Shown one piece after another: positions 27,156 to 35,497 of a stretch of 64,000 nt of DNA. The notes under the pieces are model-generated. The model did not search any database. It was not told the origin of the DNA and saw only the letters and a list, made by a program, of their open reading frames with translations. Source of the DNA: Bacteroidota bacterium. Its GTDB lineage: Bacteria > Bacteroidota > Bacteroidia > Chitinophagales > Saprospiraceae. The position numbers and the translations under genes are program-made. Position 1 is the stretch's first letter, and each line of letters opens with the position of its first letter. The stretch covers positions 48,908-112,907 of the forward strand of contig CAUJDW010000100.1 of assembly GCA_963169455.1 (NCBI GenBank), given 5' to 3'.

Positions 27156-27503
27156 GCAGAACGCCAGCCAGTGGGTTCGAAAAGCTTTGGCCAATAGGCC
27201 CTCAATGCCTGGGAAGTGAGCCTTTCGCATTGCCTCCGTTGTTCGAAAATAAAGGATTTGTGGTTCTGGCTAACAGCTTTTGAGGGAACTTTGCAAGCCA
27301 GGCGGCCGATAAAAGCGGGCGCCAGGTTTACAAATCTCCGGTTTGCAGCAGAAAGAACCTTCAAACATGATCTAAAAACCCTTTATCCTTTGGGAATCGA
27401 AGGGCTGTAGTGTTTTCAATATTATATTTGCCCGAATGAGGAGACAGGCATGGGCGAGCCATTGATTGCACAAGACAACATTACCACATACAAACCCTTT
27501 TCA

Positions 27504-29075
27504 ATGTCAGAAGATCACAAAAAACAACTGGAGCAGCAGCTCTGGAATATTGCCAATACCCTGCGAGGAAAAATGAACGCCGATGAATTCCGGGACTACA
27601 TCCTGGGATTTATTTTCTTCAAATACCTGTCCGAGCGCATGCACCTGTATGCTGACAAACTCCTGGAGCAGGACGGGATCGCCTACGGCCAAATTGACGA
27701 GGACAGCCCCGACGGCCGGGAAATCCTGGCAGCAGTCAAGGAAGAGGCCATCGAGCAGCTTGGTTACTTCCTGAAACCCTCCGAGCTGTTTCACGCGATT
27801 GCCAGCCGTGGAAACGGCAACGGCAAAAACGCATTTATCCTCGATGACCTGGCGCGCATCCTGAACAACATCGAGCAAAGCACGATGGGCACGGAAAGCG
27901 AGGACGACTTCGACAAACTCTTCGAAGACCTCGACCTCACCTCCACTAAACTGGGCCGCACGGAATCGGCCAAGAATGAACTGATCTCCAAAGTCCTTTC
28001 GCACCTGGACAAGATCGACTTCCACCTGGAGGAAACCAATATCGACGTTTTGGGGGATGCCTACGAATACCTGATCGGGAAATTCGCAAGCGGAGCCGGG
28101 AAGAAGGCCGGGGAATTCTATACACCGCAGGAAGTTTCCAAAATCCTGGCCAAGCTGGTGACGACCGGCAAGGCCAAACTGAAATCTGCCTATGATCCGA
28201 CCTGCGGATCGGGATCACTGCTTTTGCGCGTGGCCAGGGAAGTTGACAGCGTGGCCAATTTTTACGGCCAGGAGATGAACCGCACGACTTACAACCTGGC
28301 GCGGATGAACATGATCCTGCACGGCGTGCATTACCGGAAATTCGACATCCGGCAGGAAGACACCCTGGAACATCCGCAACACCTGGATTTGCGCTTTGAG
28401 GCCATCGTCGCCAATCCGCCCTTCTCGGCTAACTGGAGCGCCAACCCCCTGCACCTGAGCGATGACCGCTTCAGCCAGTACGGGAAACTCGCCCCGGCAT
28501 CGAAGGCCGATTTTGCCTTTATCCAGCACATGATCTACCAGCTCGATGATAACGGGCAAATGGCCGTTGTTCTGCCGCATGGGGCGCTATTCCGCGGTGG
28601 TGCAGAAGGCCACATCCGGCAATACCTGATCGAGGATCGCAATTACCTGGACGCCGTGATCGGCTTGCCGCCCAATATCTTTTACGGCACGTCCATTCCG
28701 GCCTGTATCCTGGTGTTCAAAAAATGCCGGGAGAATCCGGAAGACATCCTCTTTATTGATGCGAGCGCGGAGGAATATTACGAGAAAGGTACCAACCAGA
28801 ATCGCTTGCGTGATGAGGACATCGAGCGGATTGTCAACACCTACCGGGCACGCGAGGCGAAGGAAAAATTCAGCTATGTGGCGTCTCTGGAGGAAGTAAA
28901 GGAGAACGATTACAACCTCAATATCCCGCGCTATGTGGACACGTTCGAGGAAGAGGAGCCGATCGATCTGGGCGCGGTCTCCGATGCCCTGGTCAAGCTG
29001 GAGGGCGAGGTGAAAGTGAATGATGCGAAGATCGCCGAGTTCTGTAACGAACTGGGCATTGATACCCCTTTTTAA
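27504..29075 (+). CDS. hsdM: Type I restriction-modification DNA methyltransferase HsdM
   Basis: The 523-residue product (541 if started at ATG 27450) has the HsdM N-terminal helical domain (EQQLWNIANTLRGKMNADEF, RDYILGFIFFKYLSE). An N6-adenine methylase domain follows, with the SAM-binding motif PTCGSGSLLLRVARE and catalytic motif NPPF (VANPPFSANW, about residue 304). It methylates adenine in the site chosen by HsdS, using S-adenosylmethionine, and forms M2S or R2M2S complexes with its neighbours. I prefer 27504 because family members begin close to the helical domain, but 27450 is possible. HsdS starts 6 bp downstream. Confidence 0.95.
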   Translation: MSEDHKKQLEQQLWNIANTLRGKMNADEFRDYILGFIFFKYLSERMHLYADKLLEQDGIAYGQIDEDSPDGREILAAVKEEAIEQLGYFLKPSELFHAIASRGNGNGKNAFILDDLARILNNIEQSTMGTESEDDFDKLFEDLDLTSTKLGRTESAKNELISKVLSHLDKIDFHLEETNIDVLGDAYEYLIGKFASGAGKKAGEFYTPQEVSKILAKLVTTGKAKLKSAYDPTCGSGSLLLRVAREVDSVANFYGQEMNRTTYNLARMNMILHGVHYRKFDIRQEDTLEHPQHLDLRFEAIVANPPFSANWSANPLHLSDDRFSQYGKLAPASKADFAFIQHMIYQLDDNGQMAVVLPHGALFRGGAEGHIRQYLIEDRNYLDAVIGLPPNIFYGTSIPACILVFKKCRENPEDILFIDASAEEYYEKGTNQNRLRDEDIERIVNTYRAREAKEKFSYVASLEEVKENDYNLNIPRYVDTFEEEEPIDLGAVSDALVKLEGEVKVNDAKIAEFCNELGIDTPF

Positions 29076-29081
29076 AACCGG

Positions 29082-30284
29082 ATGAGTATGACAATACAAG
29101 CAGAAAAAAAAGTACCGGCGCTGCGTTTCCCTGGGTTTAGTGGAGTGTGGGGAGAGAAGAGGCTTGGAGAGATAAGCAAGATTAATCCCAGATATAATGG
29201 TCTTCCTGATACTTTTGTTTACATCGATCTTGAAAGTGTTGAAAAGGGTATTTTGAAGAAAGAGGACGTTATTCAAAGGGAAAATGCGCCAAGTCGAGCT
29301 CAGAGAGTACTACAAAATAACGATATTCTTTTCCAAACGGTAAGACCATATCAGAGAAATAACTTCTTCTTTTATAAAGGTGAAGGTTACGTTGCCTCGA
29401 CAGGATATGCTCAAATAAGAACGAAGCAAATTCCCAGGTACTTATACTGGTTCCTTCATACAGAAGGCTTTGTTAGAAAGGTATTAGTTAGGTGTACAGG
29501 GACCAGCTACCCTGCAATAAATTCAAATGATCTTGCAAAGATAGCGGTCTCAATTCCCACCCTCCCCGAACAGAAAAAGATCGCCGATTTCCTTACCGCC
29601 ATCGACACCCGCATCCAGCAGCTCACGCGGAAGGTGGATTTGCTGGAGCAGTACAAAAAAGGGGTGCTACAGAAGATTTTCTCCCAGGAGATACGCTTTA
29701 AGGATGACCAGGGGCGGGATTTTCCTGCTTGGGAGGAGAAGAAGTTAGGAAAATTCCTGATAAAACATGACGAGAAATCAACTGAGAATAATCAATATCC
29801 AGTTCTTACTTCCTCACATAAAGGTATGTTTTTTCAAAAGGACTATTTTGCTGGGCAAGACGTAGCGAGTAAAGACAACACTGGATATAATGTTGTGCCT
29901 AGAGGTTATTTCACTTATAGGCATATGAGCGATACTACTATTTTTAAATTCAATATCAATACGATAGCAGATAGAGGCATCGTCAGCACCCTCTATCCTG
30001 TATTTACTACGACTAAAGACATTGATGATAACTTTCTAAAAACGATTTTAAACGAAGGAGAAGAATTTAAGAGATACTCTCTAATTCAAAAACAAGGAGG
30101 ATCGAGGACATACATGTATTTCTCAAAACTTGAGAAGCTAAAATTAAATCTCCCCACTCTCCCCGAACAACAAAAGATCGCCAATTTCCTGAGCGCCATC
30201 GACCAGAAAATCACCCACACCAAAAACCAGCTTGACCACGTGCAGCGCTTCAAAAAAGGCCTCTTGCAGCAGCTATTTGTGTAG
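29082..30284 (+). CDS. hsdS: Type I restriction-modification specificity subunit HsdS
   Basis: The 400-residue product has two target recognition domains. TRD1 is about residues 10-160 and TRD2 about 220-355. Each is followed by a conserved helical spacer that begins TLPEQ.KIA.FL.AID and continues into a coiled coil. It sets the two half-sites of the bipartite DNA sequence recognised by the whole enzyme. Both TRDs are visibly AT-rich compared with the conserved parts and flanking genes, a usual sign of TRD exchange by recombination. A 51-bp direct repeat (29556-29606 and 30153-30203, about 45 of 51 identical) marks the two spacers. The frame is intact. Confidence 0.94.
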   Translation: MSMTIQAEKKVPALRFPGFSGVWGEKRLGEISKINPRYNGLPDTFVYIDLESVEKGILKKEDVIQRENAPSRAQRVLQNNDILFQTVRPYQRNNFFFYKGEGYVASTGYAQIRTKQIPRYLYWFLHTEGFVRKVLVRCTGTSYPAINSNDLAKIAVSIPTLPEQKKIADFLTAIDTRIQQLTRKVDLLEQYKKGVLQKIFSQEIRFKDDQGRDFPAWEEKKLGKFLIKHDEKSTENNQYPVLTSSHKGMFFQKDYFAGQDVASKDNTGYNVVPRGYFTYRHMSDTTIFKFNINTIADRGIVSTLYPVFTTTKDIDDNFLKTILNEGEEFKRYSLIQKQGGSRTYMYFSKLEKLKLNLPTLPEQQKIANFLSAIDQKITHTKNQLDHVQRFKKGLLQQLFV

Positions 30285-30410
30285 AAGCCGTGCATCCGGT
30301 ACGGGAAGGGCGCTACCGAACGGCTGGTGAACGGATGGCCATGGATGTGATTCCGGAAAATCGGATCGGTATCTTGCTTTTTTCACGAAAAAGGCGGTAC
30401 TTGTGCATGA

Positions 30411-30429
30411 AACGAGATTTCGTCTCGTT
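30411..30429. promoter_or_regulatory. Short dyad upstream of rloA
   Basis: AACGAGA (30411-30417) and TCTCGTT (30423-30429) form a perfect 7-bp dyad with a 5-nt spacer, 26 bp before the rloA ATG. It has no T-run, so an operator or leader hairpin is more likely than a terminator. Confidence 0.4.
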
Positions 30430-30454
30430 ATGATCATCTAAATAAGGTAAGGAT

Positions 30455-31813
30455 ATGCTTATTCGTGCAACTGTTGAAAACTTTCTGTCTTTTAATGACA
30501 GAGCGGAGGTCTTGCTGACTCCAGGCCGGACGAGAAATTTGCCGGAGCATATCATTCCGGCAGCGAGCCGGCGGGATGTGGGCATCCTCAAGTCGGCAGT
30601 TATTTACGGGGCTAATGCCAGTGGTAAATCGAACTTCACAAAGGCTTTACTATTCCTGAAGCGGCTGGTCACCAGCCGTCGCAGCAGTTCCTTCCTCCAC
30701 TACGAAAAGTTCAAGCTCGACCGGCAGGCGCTGGAGCGCCCTTCCCGGATGGAGGTGGAGTTTCACTACCGGGGCCACAACTACGCCTATGGTTTTGTGT
30801 TCGACCGGCGGCGGATATACGAGGAGTGGCTGTACCGCTTCGATAAGCAAAGGGATTGGAAGTTATTTGAGCGCAAGACGGAAGAAGATCAGGTGGAAGT
30901 GGCCTTTGAGCATCTGGAGGTAAGCGCCAAAAACCTGGATCGCCTGCGGTTCATTGGAGCGGACACGCTTCCGCACGAATTGTTCCTGACGGCCAGCAAC
31001 CACCGGAACATCAAAGACATTAAAGGGGTGTTTCACCTGCTCAATGCCTACAACTGGTTTGATGAAGCCCTGACGGTCATCTTTCCGGATTCCAAATTCA
31101 TGGGGTTGGAGATCAATATCGACAGCGACCAGGCCATGCGGCAGGTGTACCAGTGGTTCCTCTCGGCCTTTGAAACGGGGATCTCTGGCCTGGAAACCTT
31201 TAGCGTGGACTTTTTCAGCAATGAGGTTAAGTTGCCGGATGAGATCAAGGAACGGATCGCCCAGAACCTGGAGGTTGGAGAACGCGCCATGATCAGTTCG
31301 ATAGACAATATCACGTACTCCCTGATCCGAAAGGAGAACGGCGATATTGACGCCGTTAAGCTAATGACCAAACATAAGATCAAGGGTAGTGACGAGTATG
31401 CGACCTTTGAGGTCAATGAAGAATCGGACGGCACCCAACGCATCATGGATTTCATTCCGGCCATTGTGGAACTGGCTCGGGAGGATAAGGTGTTCGTCAT
31501 CGATGAGATCAACCGCAGCCTGCATCCAAACCTGACGGCCAAGCTTTTTGAGTTGTTCTTCCAACGCTCAAAAGGGGTGCGGAGCCAATTGATCTGCACC
31601 ACGCACGAAAGCGAGTTACTGGATCAGCAGTTGCTGAGGAAGGATGAGATCTGGTTCGTCAGGAAGAACGCAGACGGAGAGTCCGCCCTCTATTCCCTGG
31701 AAGAGTTCAGTCAGCGCAAGGACGTCGATATTCGTACCGGCTACCTCAAAGGCCGGTATGAGGCGATCCCAAGCTTTTCCTTTAGCACCGAAGCGCCCTG
31801 GGGTGCGAATTAA
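30455..31813 (+). CDS. rloA: RloA/AbiLi-like AAA ATPase
   Basis: The 452-residue product is an SMC-type AAA ATPase (AAA_15/AAA_21). Walker A is GANASGKSN (residues 52-60, inside SAVIYGANASGKSNFTKAL), Walker B is FVIDEINRSLHP (D350, E351), and a GTQR-type signature precedes it (ESDGTQRIMDFIP). The terminal THESELLD resembles the His switch. Such ATPases pair with nuclease or TOPRIM-like effectors in phage defence (AbiL, PARIS, OLD/Gabija-like). It lies inside the type I RM locus and 9 bp upstream of the RloB-like gene, as in R-linked ORF loci described in Campylobacter. The name RloA is by synteny and architecture. A role as phage sensor is inference. Confidence 0.82.
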   Translation: MLIRATVENFLSFNDRAEVLLTPGRTRNLPEHIIPAASRRDVGILKSAVIYGANASGKSNFTKALLFLKRLVTSRRSSSFLHYEKFKLDRQALERPSRMEVEFHYRGHNYAYGFVFDRRRIYEEWLYRFDKQRDWKLFERKTEEDQVEVAFEHLEVSAKNLDRLRFIGADTLPHELFLTASNHRNIKDIKGVFHLLNAYNWFDEALTVIFPDSKFMGLEINIDSDQAMRQVYQWFLSAFETGISGLETFSVDFFSNEVKLPDEIKERIAQNLEVGERAMISSIDNITYSLIRKENGDIDAVKLMTKHKIKGSDEYATFEVNEESDGTQRIMDFIPAIVELAREDKVFVIDEINRSLHPNLTAKLFELFFQRSKGVRSQLICTTHESELLDQQLLRKDEIWFVRKNADGESALYSLEEFSQRKDVDIRTGYLKGRYEAIPSFSFSTEAPWGAN

Positions 31814-31822
31814 GGCTTTGGC

Positions 31823-32485
31823 ATGGGCAGGGAGCGAAAAGACTTTAAGCGCACCAGCGGGGTAAGAGATGCCCGGCTTTTTGTTATCGCTACGGAAGGT
31901 GAGAAGACGGAAAAGCACTATTTCGAGACCCTGACCGATAAAGAACACTTCTACAGCACCAGGGTACATGTGGAGGTCCTTCCGGCCCGGGATGGGCAAA
32001 GCTCACCCCAACAGGCCATTGCCCGGATGAATGCCTTCAAAAGGGATTATAAACTAAGGCCGGGCGATGAATTATGGATCATGGTCGATCGCGACCATCA
32101 ATCCTGGGGGCCGAAACAGCTCAAGGAAGTCCAGCAACTCTGTAAGCAGAAGAAATATGCCTTTGGCCTTACTAACCCCTGCTTTGAATTTTGGTTGCTG
32201 CTTCATCTGGAGGACGCCAATGATTATGATGAAGCGACCAGGCAAAAAGTCCTGGAAAACCAGAAAAGCGGTTCCCGAACCTACTGCGAACAAAGGATTA
32301 TCTCCCGCCTCGGCGCCTACAATAAGTCCAATCCGGACTTTGGCCAGATCATTCCTCAGGTCGGACAGGCTCTTGACAGAAACAAGCAACTAACCGACAA
32401 TGGCAAGGTGGACCTGTTCTCACAATTAGGCACCAGTATTGACCGGCTTATTGCCCTGCTGATCAGCGATTCCATGCAACCCTGA
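31823..32485 (+). CDS. rloB: RloB/AbiLii-like TOPRIM-related protein
   Basis: The 220-residue product shows the RloB family signature EGEKTEKHYF (E25-F34) and then DELWIMVDRDHQSW with D89 and D91. A conserved Glu followed by a DxD motif is the metal-binding layout of TOPRIM folds. NPCFEFWLLLHL near residue 125 is also typical of RloB. The protein probably acts as the effector, cutting or otherwise damaging nucleic acid, under control of the ATPase encoded 9 bp upstream. Biochemical activity of this family is poorly defined as far as I know. The family assignment is firm; the effector role is inferred from similar two-gene abortive systems such as AbiL. Confidence 0.85.
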   Translation: MGRERKDFKRTSGVRDARLFVIATEGEKTEKHYFETLTDKEHFYSTRVHVEVLPARDGQSSPQQAIARMNAFKRDYKLRPGDELWIMVDRDHQSWGPKQLKEVQQLCKQKKYAFGLTNPCFEFWLLLHLEDANDYDEATRQKVLENQKSGSRTYCEQRIISRLGAYNKSNPDFGQIIPQVGQALDRNKQLTDNGKVDLFSQLGTSIDRLIALLISDSMQP

Positions 32486-32506
32486 TGGAATTTCCGGGTT
32501 TGGGAG

Positions 32507-32536
32507 TTGGGAATGCACTGCATATTTTTATTTTTG
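32507..32536 (+). promoter_or_regulatory. Separate promoter for hsdR
   Basis: TTG (32507-32509), a 19-bp gap and TATTTTTG (32529-32536) fit the Bacteroidota promoter pattern in the 79-bp gap before hsdR. This would allow restriction to be expressed apart from modification. Confidence 0.6.
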
Positions 32537-32564
32537 TAATAAAGCAGGAAAAACCGCCGGATCA

Positions 32565-35459
32565 ATGCCTCAATCCGAACAAGCCCTTGAAGACAGCCTC
32601 GTTAAACAGCTCACTACCTTGGGCTATGAGTTTGTGCCGATCAGGAACGAGGCCGATCTCCTGGCCAACCTCAAACGCCAACTGGAGAAACACAACGGCG
32701 TCCGGCTTACAGAGAGCGACTTTGCCAAAGTTCTGAATCATCTGAACAAGGGTAACGTCTTTGAACGCGCCAAGACCTTACGCGACCGCTTCCAGATCAC
32801 CCGTGATAATGGCGAGAGCATCTATATCGAATTCCTGAACCAGGAATATTGGTGCCAGAACCAGTATCAGGTCACGCATCAGGTGCGCATGGAAGGCACC
32901 TACAAAAACCGCTATGACGTGACCCTTCTGGTCAATGGCCTACCCCTGGTGCAGATCGAGTTGAAGCGGCGCGGCCTGGAAATGAAAGAGGCCTTTAACC
33001 AAATCAACCGCTATCAACGCCATTCCTTTTGGTCATCCTACGGCCTGTTTCAATACGTTCAGATTTTTGTCATCAGCAACGGCGTCAATACCAAATATTT
33101 TGCCAATAACCGCGGCCAGTCTTTCAAGCAGACCTTTTACTGGACAGATAAGGACAACAAGGCCATCACTCGCCTGGAGGCCTTTGCCGAGGCTTTCCTG
33201 GAGAAGTGCCATGTCTCCAAGATGATCTCCAAATACACGGTGCTGCATGAGTCCGACAAAATCCTGATGGTACTGCGCCCCTATCAGTATTACGCCGTCG
33301 AAGCCATGATCGACCAGGTGCAAAACAGCACCAAGAACGGCTATATCTGGCATACGACCGGATCGGGAAAAACCCTGACCTCATTTAAGGCCAGCCAAAT
33401 CCTGGTCAGATTGCCCCAGGTACAAAAAGTGGTGTTTGTGGTGGATCGCAACGACCTGGACTACCAAACCACCCGCGAGTTTAACTACTTTCAGGAGGGC
33501 AGCGTGGACGGTACGGACAATACCGCCACCCTGGTGCGGCAGTTTTCCGACGACACCAAACTGATCGTTACCACCATACAAAAGCTGAACAACGCTATTT
33601 CCCGCACGCGCTACCTCAGCCGGATGGAGCGGTCGATGGCCGCCGAAGATCCGGCCAACTACGGTGAGCAGAAGAAGATCGTTTTCTTATTTGACGAATG
33701 TCATCGCAGCCAGTTCGGGGAAACGCATAAACGCATCAGGGCGTTCTTTACCAACAGCCAGCTTTTCGGCTTCACCGGCACGCCTATCTTCGCGGAGAAT
33801 GCCGTATCCAATAAATTCGGCAAGCGCACGACGTTCGAGCTGTTTGGCGAATGCCTGCACAAATACGTCATCACGAACGCGATCAGGGACGAGAACGTCC
33901 TTAAATTCTCCGTGGAATATGTGGGGCGCTACAAACACAAGGAAGGCACGGAAGTCGATCTCGATATCCAGGTCGAAGCCATCGACACGAAAGAGCTTTT
34001 GGACTCCCCGCAGCGCCTGGAGAAGATCACCGACTACATTATCGCCAACCATGAGCGCAAGACCCACCGCAAAGACTTTACGGCGATCTTTTGCGTGAGC
34101 AGCATTGAAACCCTCATCCAGTACTATGAGTTGTTCAAAGCCAGGAAGGAGGCCGGAGCGCATAACCTGCGCGTAGTGACGATCTTCAGCTACAGCGCCA
34201 ATGAGGACGACAAGGACGCGGACGGGCTGATCGGCGATCCTGATTTTGATTTCCGGGACGATACGCCGGTCAACGTCCATTCCCGCGAGAAGCTGGATCA
34301 GTTCATCGCCGATTACAATGCGATGTATGAGACCAGGTTTTCAACGAAGGACAGCCAGAGCTTTTACAACTACTACAAAGACATCTCCAAGCGGGTCAAA
34401 GACCGCGAGAAAAAGTCCTTCCTGGACAAAAACCGGGTGGACATTCTCCTGGTCGTCAATATGTACCTGACCGGCTTTGACGCCAAAAAGGTCAACACCC
34501 TTTACGTTGACAAGAACCTGCGCCATCACGGCCTGATCCAGGCGTTTTCCCGCACCAACCGTATCCTGAACGAGGTAAAGTCCCACGGCAATATCGTGTG
34601 CTTTAGAAACCTGAAAAAAGCCACGGACGACGCCATCGCCCTGTTCTCCAACCCGGAGGCAAAGGAAGTCATCCTCATGCAGCCCTATGAGGCGTATGTC
34701 AAGCAGTTTAACGCGGCTCTCGCCAGGCTCCACAAGATCGCGCCGAGCGTCGATAGCGTAAACGATCTGCCGAGCGAGGAAGATGAGTTAGAGTTTGTGC
34801 AGGCCTTCCGCGACCTCATGCGCCTGAAGAACATCCTGTCCGGGTTTTCTGAATTTGGGTTTGAAGGCCTGGAGATGGGGGAACAGGATTTTGAGGACTA
34901 TAAGAGCAAGTACCTGGACATCTATGACAAGGTAAAACGCAGCACCGAGAAGGAAAAAGTCTCTATCCTGGATGATGTGGACTTTGAGCTGGAGCTGATC
35001 CAAAGGGACGAAATCAACGTGGCCTATATCCTAAAACTCCTGGGTAAACTGCACGAAGCCAAGGAATGGGAAAAACAAAAACAGCGGGAGGAGATCATCA
35101 CCCTGCTTGGCGGCGAGGTGCAGCTGCGCAGCAAGAAAGAGCTGATCGAGAAGTTTATCGACCAGAATTTGCCCCATATTCAGGACACGGACGACATTCC
35201 CGATGCTTTTGAGAGCTTTTGGGATGCCGAGCGCCAGGCGGCGTTTAAGGCCCTATGCGAGGATGAGGAGCTGATCTCCGGGCAGCTCATGGAGGTGATC
35301 GAGAGTTATCTGTTTACAGGCCGCAAGCCTCTACGAGATACGATTGTGGCCAGCCTGAAGACAAAGCCAAAAATCCTGGAGCGCAAGGCCATCGTGGAGC
35401 GGATTACCGAGAAGATCATGAGCTTTGTTGAAACCTTCGATGAGGGGATGGGTGGCTAG
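32565..35459 (+). CDS. hsdR: Type I restriction endonuclease subunit HsdR
   Basis: The 964-residue product has the N-terminal PD-(D/E)xK nuclease domain (YDVTLLVNGLPLVQIELKRR with E132 and K134, then NQINRYQRHSF). Two RecA-like helicase domains follow, with Walker A TTGSGKT (G266-T270) and motif II DECH (D377). A C-terminal helical region would dock to HsdM. It pumps DNA with ATP and cuts at a distance from unmethylated target sites recognised through HsdS. It is complete at both ends. It lies downstream of rloA-rloB rather than beside hsdM/hsdS and appears to have its own promoter. Confidence 0.95.
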   Translation: MPQSEQALEDSLVKQLTTLGYEFVPIRNEADLLANLKRQLEKHNGVRLTESDFAKVLNHLNKGNVFERAKTLRDRFQITRDNGESIYIEFLNQEYWCQNQYQVTHQVRMEGTYKNRYDVTLLVNGLPLVQIELKRRGLEMKEAFNQINRYQRHSFWSSYGLFQYVQIFVISNGVNTKYFANNRGQSFKQTFYWTDKDNKAITRLEAFAEAFLEKCHVSKMISKYTVLHESDKILMVLRPYQYYAVEAMIDQVQNSTKNGYIWHTTGSGKTLTSFKASQILVRLPQVQKVVFVVDRNDLDYQTTREFNYFQEGSVDGTDNTATLVRQFSDDTKLIVTTIQKLNNAISRTRYLSRMERSMAAEDPANYGEQKKIVFLFDECHRSQFGETHKRIRAFFTNSQLFGFTGTPIFAENAVSNKFGKRTTFELFGECLHKYVITNAIRDENVLKFSVEYVGRYKHKEGTEVDLDIQVEAIDTKELLDSPQRLEKITDYIIANHERKTHRKDFTAIFCVSSIETLIQYYELFKARKEAGAHNLRVVTIFSYSANEDDKDADGLIGDPDFDFRDDTPVNVHSREKLDQFIADYNAMYETRFSTKDSQSFYNYYKDISKRVKDREKKSFLDKNRVDILLVVNMYLTGFDAKKVNTLYVDKNLRHHGLIQAFSRTNRILNEVKSHGNIVCFRNLKKATDDAIALFSNPEAKEVILMQPYEAYVKQFNAALARLHKIAPSVDSVNDLPSEEDELEFVQAFRDLMRLKNILSGFSEFGFEGLEMGEQDFEDYKSKYLDIYDKVKRSTEKEKVSILDDVDFELELIQRDEINVAYILKLLGKLHEAKEWEKQKQREEIITLLGGEVQLRSKKELIEKFIDQNLPHIQDTDDIPDAFESFWDAERQAAFKALCEDEELISGQLMEVIESYLFTGRKPLRDTIVASLKTKPKILERKAIVERITEKIMSFVETFDEGMGG

Positions 35460-35497
35460 TGCCGTTTTAACCCCAAGAACAGCCTCCCCAACATACT

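Noticed and set aside
27156..27449. Search for a tRNA, integrase or att site at the left edge of the defence island
   Set aside because: No cloverleaf, integrase or direct repeat flanking the island could be seen; mobility by integration is not supported.
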